Origin: Zongyangia hominis
Lineage (GTDB): Bacteria; Bacillota; Clostridia; Oscillospirales; Ruminococcaceae
DNA: 64,000 nucleotides
NCBI RefSeq assembly: GCF_014385095.1
Contig: NZ_JACRTC010000008.1
Span: 1-64,000, forward strand
Reading direction: 5' to 3'
Shown: in pieces, positions 17,719 through 25,543 of the stretch
Numbering within the stretch: position 1 is the first letter of the stretch
How the letters are laid out: each line of letters opens with the position of its first letter
Notes under the pieces: model-generated
The model's database searches: none
Told to the model about the DNA's origin: nothing
Seen by the model: the letters and a program-made list of their open reading frames with translations, nothing else
Position numbers and translations under genes: made by a program

Positions 17719-18951
17719 ATGACAGAGATTCATCTCAAAAGCAAAGGTTCCTTATTGGCGCTCATCTGCGGGCTGCTTTTGATCTGTGGGACCGGCGTCT
17801 TTTTTTCCTACCACTTCCATCTCAACGGCAATCAAGAAATGACCATCGCCGTGGGGGAGCCCTACCGGGAAAAGGGGGCCTCCGCCCGCCTGTTGGGGAT
17901 GTCCTTTGACGAGAGCATCCATAAGGAGGGCGCGGTGGACGACCAGGTGCCCGGCACCTACCGTTTGACCTACCGGCTGTGGATCCACACCCTCACCCGG
18001 ACGGTGCATGTCAAAGATATTACGGTGCCAGCGCTTTCCTTAAGGGGGGAGGAGAGCATGGCCATCGAGGTGGGCGGCGCCTTTCAGGATCCGGGCGCCA
18101 CGGCCACCGACAACTGCGACGGCGATTTGACGGACAAGGTGCGCTGCACGGGCGAGGTGGATACGTCCGCTCCCGGGGATTACACCTTGGAGTATGAGGT
18201 CACCGATGCCGCCGGCAACACGGCTACCGCCGAGCGGCGGGTCAAGGTGACGCCGGTATCCCCGCTGACCATGGATCTGTCCCATTTTTCCCTTGTCCCC
18301 TATTATTCCGACGTCGTCCTGCCCGAAGGCAATGACGCGGGGGAACCATATATGAAAGAAACGATCCTTTTGGGCGACAGCATCACCATCAACGCGGGAG
18401 TCCACAAAGCCGTCCCCTTCTCGAACATCTGGGGGGTGGAGGCGGTGGATCAAAAGAGCATTCTGACCACGCCTGTCAACACCTGGATGGACGGCCATCA
18501 CCAAAAGGTGGATTTGCTGGAAGCTATGAAGCGGTGGCGCCCGAAACGGATCATCATCACCCTGGGGGCCAACTGCGCGGGACTGCGGGGGGAAGAGCAG
18601 ATCGCCCAGGAATATGGGGAACTCATCGACGCGCTGCAGGAAGCGAGCCCAGACACCCAGCTCATCGTGTCCTCCCTCTACCCAGTGGACGGCCGTTATG
18701 ACCGCAAGGCGGGAGGGTTGAGCAATGATAAATGCAATAAGATCAACTTTTACTTAGCGCAGATGTGCCGGAATAAGGGAATTTACCTCTTGGATGTGGC
18801 CGCCGCCCTGAAGGATGCAAATGGCCAGGGAAAGCCGGGATACTTCTATGAGAAGGACGGCATCCATCCCCGAAAAGAAACTTATCCCGTGATTATCACC
18901 TATATTCGCACCCACCCCAAATTGGACGATGCAGGAGGAAATGAAGGATGA
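17719..18951 (+). CDS. Membrane-anchored DUF5011 plus SGNH/GDSL-type hydrolase
   Basis: A 410-residue extracytoplasmic protein. One N-terminal membrane segment (about 10-30, SLLALICGLLLICGTGVFF) is followed by one or two Ig-like domains of the DUF5011 type (DPGATATDNCDGDLTD then GDYTLEYEVTDAAGNTA), and then an SGNH esterase fold from about 210. Catalytic blocks are visible: Ser in ILLGDSITIN, the oxyanion loop in TLGANCAG, and Asp-x-x-His in KDGIHP. Such enzymes add or remove acyl groups on surface glycans. The ATG at 17719 has GGAGG 8 bases upstream; a longer open frame to 17641 lacks one. The stop overlaps the next start by 4 bases, so the two proteins are probably made together. Confidence 0.82.
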   Translation: MTEIHLKSKGSLLALICGLLLICGTGVFFSYHFHLNGNQEMTIAVGEPYREKGASARLLGMSFDESIHKEGAVDDQVPGTYRLTYRLWIHTLTRTVHVKDITVPALSLRGEESMAIEVGGAFQDPGATATDNCDGDLTDKVRCTGEVDTSAPGDYTLEYEVTDAAGNTATAERRVKVTPVSPLTMDLSHFSLVPYYSDVVLPEGNDAGEPYMKETILLGDSITINAGVHKAVPFSNIWGVEAVDQKSILTTPVNTWMDGHHQKVDLLEAMKRWRPKRIIITLGANCAGLRGEEQIAQEYGELIDALQEASPDTQLIVSSLYPVDGRYDRKAGGLSNDKCNKINFYLAQMCRNKGIYLLDVAAALKDANGQGKPGYFYEKDGIHPRKETYPVIITYIRTHPKLDDAGGNEG

Positions 18952-19418
18952 AAAAATGGTTGCTGGGGCTCACAGCCCTGCTGTGCTGTCTGCTGCTTGC
19001 CGGGTGCGGCGGCGGGGAGGACACTTCGGGACAGCCGGACCTCGGCGAGGTCCGCACCAATGTGGCGGCCCTCACCTATGAGGGGGAGGCGCTATTCCCC
19101 GGCCTCCAGGAGCCGGGGGAGAAGGAGCTCCAGGACCTCTACGGCATCGACGCGTCCCTCTTTTCCGAATATGTCATCGGCGTGTCCGACCAGGGGGTCT
19201 ATCTGGTGGTGGTCCCCAAGGAGGGGGAGGAAAACGCGGTGAAAAACGCCATTGCCAGCGCTATGAGCGACTTGGGGGAGCAAAACGCCCTCTATAACCC
19301 GGAACAAACGGCCCTCTTAGAAAACCGGATGGAGACCATCCGGGGCAGCGCCCTCATCTATATTGCCTCCCGGGACAACGCCGCGGTCCTCGACGCCATC
19401 GACAGCGCGGGCCAGTAA
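18948..19418 (+). CDS. DUF4358-type lipoprotein
   Basis: A 156-residue lipoprotein with signal peptide and lipobox (LLLAGC, Cys20). The body matches the DUF4358 pattern: an acidic LYGIDASLFSEYV strand, VYLVVVPKEGEENAVKNAI, YNPEQTALLENR, and a final strand and helix LIYIASRDNAAVLDAI. The family has no assigned reaction and is often found near O-acyltransferase or SGNH modules, which fits the translationally coupled SGNH gene upstream (ATGA overlap at 18948). A role in modifying cell-envelope polymers is inference. No MBOAT acyltransferase is visible in the window. Confidence 0.8.
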   Translation: MKKWLLGLTALLCCLLLAGCGGGEDTSGQPDLGEVRTNVAALTYEGEALFPGLQEPGEKELQDLYGIDASLFSEYVIGVSDQGVYLVVVPKEGEENAVKNAIASAMSDLGEQNALYNPEQTALLENRMETIRGSALIYIASRDNAAVLDAIDSAGQ

Positions 19419-19862
19419 GCCTGCGAGGAAAGCATCGGCGGAGAAATACCGTGAGAATCAGCGGAAGAAATACCGCGAGAGTCCACGGGGAAAGCCAGCG
19501 AGAGCCGCAAAGAAAGCCTGCGAGAATCAGCGGGAAATACCGTGTGCGCTCCGCGCGCCAATATAAAGAAAAAGCCCTTGGCCTTTATTGGCTAAGGGCT
19601 TTTTTGACGAACCAGTGGGTGCGTTGGGCGGCGGTCTGGGAGGATCTGGCGGTATTGGATGTGGCTGCCGGTGAGCGTGAAGCGGCGCTGCTTTCCGCTG
19701 CCGGGAGGCGGCCATATCCGGCTTCGACAGGGAGATACCATCGCGCCTAGGGAAATTTGTTGATCCAATCTCCGCGCCGCTGGAACCAGCGGGCTTTGTT
19801 CTCGCCGATGGCGCTTTCAAGTTGTATCGGCGGTGCATTTGGCCTTGCGGCTCGTCAGTGCT
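19419..19862. other. Gene-free gap with degenerate purine-rich repeats
   Basis: Between the DUF4358 stop and the terminator, 19425-19550 consists of loosely repeated GAGAATCAGCGG-AAATACCG blocks that look like decayed tandem repeats. From 19606 to 19862 I see only a small stem (CCGCTGG/CCAGCGG near 19771-19786) and no gene. The window genes converge here. Confidence 0.45.
19569..19605 (+). terminator. Terminator of the SGNH-DUF4358 operon
   Basis: AGCCCTTGGCC pairs with GGCTAAGGGCT (one wobble) around a 6-base loop and is followed by TTTTT. Confidence 0.9.
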
Positions 19863-21329
19863 TTAGAGCTCCACCACCTTGGTGGCCACCCGGGTCTCAA
19901 AGGCGCTGTCGTGTTCGACAAAGACCATGGTGGGCTCGCTATCTAAAATGAGCTCCTCGATCTGGATGCGGGAGAGGACGTCCACGAAATTGAGCGGCTC
20001 GTCCCAAAGGTAGAGGTGGGCCTTTTGGCAGAGGCTGCCGGCGAGGAGGACCTTTTTCTTTTGTCCGGCACTAAAGTTTTCCATATTTCCCAGGAACTGC
20101 TCTCTGGAAAAGTCCAGCTTGCGCAGGATCGCCTTGCAGAGGCTTTCGTCAATCTCCCGCTCCTGGCAGAAATCCCGCAGACTGCCCCGAAGAAAGGCGG
20201 TGTCCTGGGGGATATAGGAAATGATCAGGCCGTTTGCCAGTTGGATGCGCCCTGTGTGATCGATCATTTCCCCCAGCAGAAGTTTTAAGACGGAAGACTT
20301 CCCCGCCCCATTTTTGCCGTGAAGGGCAATCCGGTCGCCCCGCTCCACGGTGAAATTCAGCTGTTCCACCACCGCCCGGCCGTCGTAGAAGAGGGACAGA
20401 TCGGAGGCCTCGACTAGCACCGGCTTTGGAAAGGGCAAATTTTGCAGCTTGAGGCTTTCGGCGGTGTCCACGTTGCGCATGAGCCCGCTGCGCTCCTCGA
20501 TGGCCGCCTCCTGTCGCCGGGCGATGACCTTGGAGCGCTTCATCATCTTGGCTGATTTGTGGCCCACATAGCCCCGGTCCGCCACGCCGGCGCCGTATTT
20601 GGACGCCTCCACCTGATCCGACCAGCCACAGGTTCGCCTTGCGGCGGCGGAAAGGCGGCGGATGTCCTTTTGTAAGCGCTGGTTTTCCAGTGTCTCAAAC
20701 TGATCCTGACGGCGTTTATTTTCCTGCCAGGTGGAAAAGTTCCCCCGCTGCACCTCAATATTGCACCGGTTGATGGAAAGAATGTGATCGATGCAGCTGT
20801 CGAGAAAGTCCCGGTCGTGGGAGACCAAGATGAAGCTCTCCTTTCCCCGCAGATACCGTCCCACCACCTGGCGGGCGTGCTGGTCCAGATGGTTGGTGGG
20901 CTCGTCGATGAGCAGGAAATGGTTTTCCCGCAAAAAGAGTGCCGCCAGCAATATTTTGGTCCGCTCTCCCTGGCTCAGGGTAGAGAAGGGCCGGTAGAGG
21001 ACCTCGTCGTCCAGTTCCAACAGGGAAAGTTCCCGGCTCAGTTGCCAGGGCGCCATGTCCGGGGCCAGCTCCCCGGCAATTTCCTGGGTGGTGCGGTCCG
21101 GTTGCTGTACCCCAAAGGGGAAATAGTCAAAGTCGACGCTGTGGGAGATGGTCCCGGTATAGGGATATTCCCCCATCAGCAGCCGCAGGAAGGTGGTCTT
21201 TCCCCGCCCGTTGCGCCCGGTGAGGCCCAACTTCCAACGGGTGTCGATCTGAAAGCTGACATCCTCGAAGATATTGTCCAAGCTGCCGTCATAACCGAAA
21301 GTGAGATGGGATACTTGAATGAGCGACAT
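19863..21329 (-). CDS. Lsa-like ABC-F ATPase (ribosome-protection antibiotic resistance family)
   Basis: A soluble tandem-ATPase protein of 488 residues with no membrane segments. First cassette: Walker A GRNGRGKTT (about 37-45), signature LSQGERTK, Walker B LLIDEPTNHLD. Second cassette: Walker A GKNGAGKSS, signature FSAGQKKKV, Walker B LYLWDEPLNFVD. A charged interdomain linker (about 190-290) would reach the peptidyl-transferase centre. The opening residues and the short first cassette are Lsa-like; Lsa-group proteins protect ribosomes from lincosamides, streptogramin A and pleuromutilins. Resistance itself is inference. The ATG at 21329 has AGGAGG upstream. A consensus promoter 250 bases away and a hairpin abutting the ribosome binding site point to attenuation control. 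Confidence 0.9.
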   Translation of the reverse strand: MSLIQVSHLTFGYDGSLDNIFEDVSFQIDTRWKLGLTGRNGRGKTTFLRLLMGEYPYTGTISHSVDFDYFPFGVQQPDRTTQEIAGELAPDMAPWQLSRELSLLELDDEVLYRPFSTLSQGERTKILLAALFLRENHFLLIDEPTNHLDQHARQVVGRYLRGKESFILVSHDRDFLDSCIDHILSINRCNIEVQRGNFSTWQENKRRQDQFETLENQRLQKDIRRLSAAARRTCGWSDQVEASKYGAGVADRGYVGHKSAKMMKRSKVIARRQEAAIEERSGLMRNVDTAESLKLQNLPFPKPVLVEASDLSLFYDGRAVVEQLNFTVERGDRIALHGKNGAGKSSVLKLLLGEMIDHTGRIQLANGLIISYIPQDTAFLRGSLRDFCQEREIDESLCKAILRKLDFSREQFLGNMENFSAGQKKKVLLAGSLCQKAHLYLWDEPLNFVDVLSRIQIEELILDSEPTMVFVEHDSAFETRVATKVVEL

Positions 21330-21352
21330 GGGTATCGCCTCCTAAAAACAGA

Positions 21353-21388
21353 ATAAGCCGCAAGAAAGCAGTGCTTCTTGCGACTTAT
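21353..21388 (-). promoter_or_regulatory. Attenuator hairpin immediately upstream of the ABC-F ribosome binding site
   Basis: Read on the minus strand, ATAAGTCGCAAGAAG and CTTTCTTGCGGCTTAT form a stem of about 14 bp, followed by TCTGTTTTT and then AGGAGG. This is terminator-like and lies between promoter and gene. A competing segment at 21464-21473 (GCAAGAAAGC on the minus strand) is exactly complementary over 10 bases to the 3' arm at 21360-21369, so it could act as an antiterminator. Confidence 0.75.
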
Positions 21389-21575
21389 CGGCTCCATAAC
21401 GTATCCGGCGGGCTTGGTAGGAGCCCTTCGGATCATCAAGCGGAGAAAGGAAAAGCAGCATACGCTTTCTTGCAGATGGGCGCAAAAATATAGGCAATCA
21501 AGATTGCCAATAATGCGCCAAAAAATTCTAGCAAGAAAAAGTATACACGCTTTCAACTCCCTTCTGTTCGCTTTC

Positions 21576-21604
21576 ATTATAGTGAAAAAAATACAAAATG
21601 TCAA
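21576..21604 (-). promoter_or_regulatory. Consensus sigma-A promoter of the ABC-F gene
   Basis: On the minus strand, TTGACA (21604-21599), exactly 17 bases, then TATAAT (21581-21576). Both hexamers match the consensus fully. Transcription would begin near 21569, giving a leader of about 240 bases before the ABC-F start codon. Confidence 0.9.
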
Positions 21605-21664
21605 TTTTGACTGAAAAATTACTGAAAATGAACCGTTTTTTCCTTTTGGACTTTTTACCAATGA

Positions 21665-21693
21665 TTGACAGTTATTAACAAATATAGTAATAT
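21665..21693 (+). promoter_or_regulatory. Sigma-A promoter of the small 87-residue gene
   Basis: TTGACA (21665-21670), a 17-base spacer and TAATAT (21688-21693), 43 bases before the start codon. It is divergent from the ABC-F promoter. Confidence 0.75.
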
Positions 21694-21735
21694 ATAGTAA
21701 ACAACAAATGAATTTTTCACAAAGGAAGTAGTGCT

Positions 21736-21999
21736 ATGCGAAGGTATGAGATTGTAGAAGAATCAGTGGTTAGTCCAGGAATAGGAAGTTACACGGCGCT
21801 TGATGTCGTCGTGGAGCAAGGGGATGAGCAATATCGTTTTTGTAATCTGAATTTGGCCAAACCCAAACTAGCAAAACTTGTGGACCTTTGTAACCGGCTG
21901 GATCTGTCGCCCATCCACTTTGACGAAGTTTTGGAGGACTTTATCAAGTTGGATTTGGAAGATCTGAAACCGGAAATTATTATATCCAAAGAATTGTGA
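21736..21999 (+). CDS. Small conserved-looking protein of unknown function
   Basis: An 87-residue soluble acidic protein. It is well supported as a gene: consensus-like promoter, AAAGGAAG 7 bases before the ATG, and a strong terminator after the stop. The sequence begins RRYEIVEESV, continues with a strand-rich part (YTALDVVVEQGDEQYRF), and ends in a Leu/Asp-rich helix (LDLSPIHFDEVLEDFIKLDL). It may belong to the DUF6514-type small proteins of Clostridia, but that is a tentative recollection. No catalytic or DNA-binding motif is visible. It could be a regulator or partner protein; context gives no firm hint. Confidence 0.75.
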   Translation: MRRYEIVEESVVSPGIGSYTALDVVVEQGDEQYRFCNLNLAKPKLAKLVDLCNRLDLSPIHFDEVLEDFIKLDLEDLKPEIIISKEL

Positions 22000-22056
22000 A
22001 ATTCTTGTCGAAAAAAGACAGGTAACCAGCGATTTTTTGAAGAAAATTCAAACAAT

Positions 22057-22095
22057 AAAAGTACCTGCAGAGTGGTAGACTGCAGGTGCTTTTTT
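22057..22095. terminator. Terminator between convergent genes
   Basis: AAAAGTACCTGCAG pairs with CTGCAGGTGCTTTT around a 9-base loop. T-runs are present in both directions, so it can serve the 87-residue gene (plus) and the fusion enzyme gene (minus). Confidence 0.88.
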
Positions 22096-22147
22096 GCAAT
22101 AAAAATGGAATGATTTGGTGAAAATATAGAATAATTGTGACAAAATC

Positions 22148-24679
22148 TTATGCCGTTTCGATGGCGTTGGCGGCTTGCAAACCCAGCTTTTCAACGGCCT
22201 GCTCCCGCATCTTGTATTTGAGGATTTTGCCGGCGGCGTTCATGGGGAAGGCGTCGACAAAGTCCACATAGGCGGGGGTTTTGTGCTTGGCCATGTGGGA
22301 GGCCACATATTCCTTGAGCTCCTCTTCGGTTAAGGTTTCGCCCTTTTTGAGGATGACGCAGGCCATGATGGCTTCGCCGTACTGCTTATCGGGCACGCCG
22401 ATGACCTGGACGTCGTTGACCTTGGGATGGGTATAGATAAAGTCTTCGATCTCCTTGGGGTAGATGTTCTCGCCGCCCCGGATGATCATGTCCTTGATGC
22501 GGCCGGTGATCTTGTAGTAGCCGTTTTCATCCCGGCGGGCTAAGTCGCCGGTGTGGAGCCAACCGTTTTCGTCGATGGCCGCCGCGGTGGCCTGGGGCAT
22601 CTTGTAGTAGCCCTTCATGATGTTGTAGCCGCGCGCCACAAACTCGCCGTCCACGTTGTCGGGCAGGTCTTCCCCGGTCTCCGGGTCCACGATCTTGCAT
22701 TCCACGCCGTACATGGCCCCGCCCACCGTGTTGACGCGGGCCTCGATGGAGTCGGTGGTCTTGCTCATGGTGCAGCCCGGGGAGGCCTCGGTCTGGCCGT
22801 AGGTGATGCAGATTTCATCCATGTGCATCTTTTCGATGACGTCCTCCATCACCTTGATGGGACAGGGGCTGCCGGCCATGATGCCGGTGCGCATATGGCT
22901 GAAATCGGTGGAGGGGAAGTCCTTGTGGCCCAGCATGGCGATAAACATGGTGGGAACGCCGTGGAAACAGGTGATCTTCTCTTGGTTAATGCACTGAAGC
23001 CCCTTGCTGGGGGAGAAGGCGGGGATGGGGGACATGGTAACGCCGTGGGTCATGGAAGCGGTCATGGCCAGCACCATGCCGAAGCAGTGGAACATGGGCA
23101 CCTGGATCATCATCCGGTCGGCGGTGGACAGGTCCATGCAGTCGCCGATGGCCTTGCCGTTGTTGACCACGTTATAGTGGGTGAGCATGACGCCCTTGGG
23201 GAAGCCGGTGGTGCCGGAGGTGTACTGCATGTTGCACACGTCGTGCTTATTGATGGCCGCGGCCCGGCGGTAGACCGCCTCCACCGGCACATGGTCGGCA
23301 AGCTCCAGCGCCTCGTCCCAGGTGTAGCAGCCCGGCTGCTTGGAATCGACGGTGACGATATTGTGCAAAAAGGGCAGGCGGCGGATATGTAACGGACGGC
23401 CCTTCTGGGCGGTTTCCAGCTCCGGGCACAGCTCCTTGATGATGCCCACGTAGTCGGAATCCTTGTAGCCGTCGATCATGACCAGGGTGTGGGTGTCCGA
23501 CTGGCGCAGCAGGTATTCCGCCTCGTGGATTTTGTAGGCGGTGTTGACGGTGACGAGGACCGCGCCGATCTTGGTGGTGGCCCAGAAGGTGATGTACCAC
23601 TGGGGCACGTTGGTGGCCCAGATGGCCACATGGTCGCCGGACTTGACGCCCATGGCGATGAGGGCCCGGGCGAACTGGTCCACGTCGTCCCGAAACTCAG
23701 CGTAGGTGCGGGTGTAATCCATGGTGGTGTAGCGAAAAGCGTACTGATCGGGGAATTCCTCCACCATCCGGTCCAGGACCTGGGGGAAGGTCAGGTCGAT
23801 CAGGTGCTCCTTGGGCCAGACATATTGACCGGTGCCACGGTTATTGTCATAGAGGCGCCGGGACTCCACCGGGGAAGCCATATACTGGCTCATGAAGTTG
23901 GCGAAGTGGGGGAAGACGATGCCCGCGTCGCTGAGATCCGGCGCGTAGCGCTTGAGCCACTCCAAGGAGATATAGCCCTCGTAGTTAATCGAGCGCAGGG
24001 CCAGCATGATGTCGTCGATGGGCAGGTCGCCCTCGCCCATCATTCGGTAGCAGACCTTGCCGTCGACGAGGACCGAGTCCTTGATGTGGGTATATTTGAT
24101 GTAGGCGCCCAGGTTCTGCACCGTCTGTTCCGGGGTCTCGCCGCCGAAGCGGTAGGGGTGGTGCATGTCCCACAGCGCGCCGATATTGTCGCTGTCGATT
24201 TGATCCAAAAGATCGCGCAGGCGGGCGGTGTCGGTATAGACGCCGTTGGTCTCCACCAAGAGCGTCACGTTTTTCTCTTCCGCGTAAGGGATCAGCCGCC
24301 GCAGGGAGGAGAGGATGAAATTGTCGTCCACCTCGCCGTGAATATCGGCGTGGCGGTCGGCCAGGATGCGGATATAAGGGGTGCCCAGTTTGGAGGCCAG
24401 ATCAATGTAGGAAATTAGCTCCTCATAGGTTTCCTCCGCCTTGTCGGCGTAACGTAGGCTGCATCCGGAAGACAAACAGCAGATTTCCAGCCGCATTTTT
24501 TTCAGCTGGGCCACCGTCTTGGGTAGCTGATCTTCGCGGAAGGGTTTGGCGTTGACGGCAAAGATGTCGTCGCCGAGGCCGCGCATTTCAATTCCCTGGA
24601 AGCCGAAGTCTTTTGCCATGGAATAGATGTCTGACCAGTCAAAGTCGGGACAGCCCAATGTTGAAAAAGCTAATTTCAC
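22148..24679 (-). CDS. Fusion of a sugar-phosphate isomerase-like TIM barrel with an AMP-forming acyl-CoA synthetase
   Basis: One uninterrupted 843-residue protein with two enzymatic halves. Residues 1-265 form an AP-endonuclease-2/xylose-isomerase-like TIM barrel (MKLAFSTLGCPDFDW, LLVETNG, ALWDMHHPYR, YTHIKDS, GYISLEWLKRY), with Glu, Asp, His and Glu at the usual metal sites. Residues 285-840 form a class I adenylate-forming enzyme: YTSGTTGFPKG (about 489-499), ITYGQTEASPG, TGDLARRDENGYY, GRIKDMIIRGGENIYPKEIE, and catalytic Lys in AAGKILKYKM near 817. The second half resembles medium/long-chain fatty-acid CoA ligases. The substrates of the two halves are unknown, and it is not obvious why they are joined. 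No internal ribosome binding site or stop is seen at the junction, so the fusion looks real. The start ATG at 24679 has GGAGGA upstream. Confidence 0.9.
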   Translation of the reverse strand: MKLAFSTLGCPDFDWSDIYSMAKDFGFQGIEMRGLGDDIFAVNAKPFREDQLPKTVAQLKKMRLEICCLSSGCSLRYADKAEETYEELISYIDLASKLGTPYIRILADRHADIHGEVDDNFILSSLRRLIPYAEEKNVTLLVETNGVYTDTARLRDLLDQIDSDNIGALWDMHHPYRFGGETPEQTVQNLGAYIKYTHIKDSVLVDGKVCYRMMGEGDLPIDDIMLALRSINYEGYISLEWLKRYAPDLSDAGIVFPHFANFMSQYMASPVESRRLYDNNRGTGQYVWPKEHLIDLTFPQVLDRMVEEFPDQYAFRYTTMDYTRTYAEFRDDVDQFARALIAMGVKSGDHVAIWATNVPQWYITFWATTKIGAVLVTVNTAYKIHEAEYLLRQSDTHTLVMIDGYKDSDYVGIIKELCPELETAQKGRPLHIRRLPFLHNIVTVDSKQPGCYTWDEALELADHVPVEAVYRRAAAINKHDVCNMQYTSGTTGFPKGVMLTHYNVVNNGKAIGDCMDLSTADRMMIQVPMFHCFGMVLAMTASMTHGVTMSPIPAFSPSKGLQCINQEKITCFHGVPTMFIAMLGHKDFPSTDFSHMRTGIMAGSPCPIKVMEDVIEKMHMDEICITYGQTEASPGCTMSKTTDSIEARVNTVGGAMYGVECKIVDPETGEDLPDNVDGEFVARGYNIMKGYYKMPQATAAAIDENGWLHTGDLARRDENGYYKITGRIKDMIIRGGENIYPKEIEDFIYTHPKVNDVQVIGVPDKQYGEAIMACVILKKGETLTEEELKEYVASHMAKHKTPAYVDFVDAFPMNAAGKILKYKMREQAVEKLGLQAANAIETA

Positions 24680-24771
24680 GACATATTCCTCCTTGCATTT
24701 TTTCTGCCGTTCTCTGCGCGGACGTACGGTCCGGGCCCGGCAGCATGCTTTATTTAAAAATAGATAGAATA

Positions 24772-24800
24772 AGCGTAGCAGTTTTTTTTCGCGCTGTCAA
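24772..24800 (-). promoter_or_regulatory. Probable promoter of the TIM-barrel/acyl-CoA synthetase gene
   Basis: On the minus strand TTGACA (24800-24795) is a full -35 consensus; 17 bases later TACGCT is a weak -10. A better-looking TATTCT lies 6 bases further on. Confidence 0.45.
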
Positions 24801-24847
24801 GAAAACCCGATAAGAATCCCATCAAGAAAAGGAAAGCGGCCCGGCGG

Positions 24848-24876
24848 TTGCATTTGCCGGCGAGGAAGAGTAGAAT
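24848..24876 (+). promoter_or_regulatory. Probable promoter of the small membrane protein gene
   Basis: TTGCAT (24848-24853), 17 bases, TAGAAT (24871-24876), 33 bases before the start codon. Confidence 0.55.
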
Positions 24877-24908
24877 AAAAACAGTAATTATGGGGAAGGA
24901 GCAGTCAA

Positions 24909-25331
24909 ATGAACCAAACAAAGAAATGGTGTGTCACTCTCCTGGCGGCGCTGTGCATCGGTTCCATGTTTTTGAGCTGGTTTGGCGGCGCGAGAGGCGT
25001 GCAGGAAATTTCAGGACTTCTCGTATTAAAAAATCCGGCGACGATTTTTGCCCTGGTTCTCCTCATCTTTGGCATATGGATGCCGCGAAACCCGCTTCGC
25101 TTTTTCATGACGGTGGCCGGCAGCGGCCTACTGCTGGTGATGGAGCTATTCTATTTCCTCACCTGGCATATCGAAACAATCAGCGGAGCATGGAGTATCG
25201 TCGAGAGCTTCGAGATGGCGTACCCTGAGTTTTATGTGGGATTCCTTTTGAGTGTGGCGCTGTTTGTCCTCAATTTGCTTTGGCAGAGAAAGGCGGGACA
25301 GCCAGCAGGAGAAAAGGCGCAGCCAGCGTAA
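24909..25331 (+). CDS. Small polytopic membrane protein of unknown function
   Basis: A 140-residue protein with four hydrophobic segments: about 8-26 (CVTLLAALCIGSMFLSWF), 43-58 (ATIFALVLLIFGIW), 65-87 (FFMTVAGSGLLLVMELFYF) and 108-124 (FYVGFLLSVALFVLNLL), ending in a short charged tail. GGGAAGGAG lies upstream of the ATG at 24909, and a promoter and bidirectional terminator frame it. I do not recognise the family. The topology would fit an accessory membrane protein or small sensor, but nothing in the sequence decides this. Confidence 0.75.
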   Translation: MNQTKKWCVTLLAALCIGSMFLSWFGGARGVQEISGLLVLKNPATIFALVLLIFGIWMPRNPLRFFMTVAGSGLLLVMELFYFLTWHIETISGAWSIVESFEMAYPEFYVGFLLSVALFVLNLLWQRKAGQPAGEKAQPA

Positions 25332-25379
25332 AAGTTTTTTGCCGCGGCGGAATGTGTCCCGGCAATCAATAGCGATGAA

Positions 25380-25410
25380 AAAAGGACCGGCCCATGGGGC
25401 CGGTCCTTTT
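25380..25410. terminator. Bidirectional terminator
   Basis: AAAAGGACCGGCCC pairs perfectly with GGGCCGGTCCTTTT around a 3-base loop, with T-runs on both strands. It lies between the convergent membrane protein and GH32 genes. Confidence 0.93.
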
Positions 25411-25543
25411 AATTTTGTCGCGTCAGTATTTCAGAGATACAGTCATTCGCGGGTTGGTAGCGGACGGCAATAATTCTACTGTCCCGCCGCAACCGAATGC
25501 GCTGAGGGGCGTGTGCTTTGCGCGCTGTGCTTTCTACGCGATA

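Noticed and set aside
21176..21661. Minus-strand frame of about 161 codons covering the ABC-F leader and start
   Set aside because: It runs through the attenuator hairpin into the ABC-F gene in another frame; the ABC-F ribosome binding site and protein are clear. Only very short leader peptides in this interval remain plausible.
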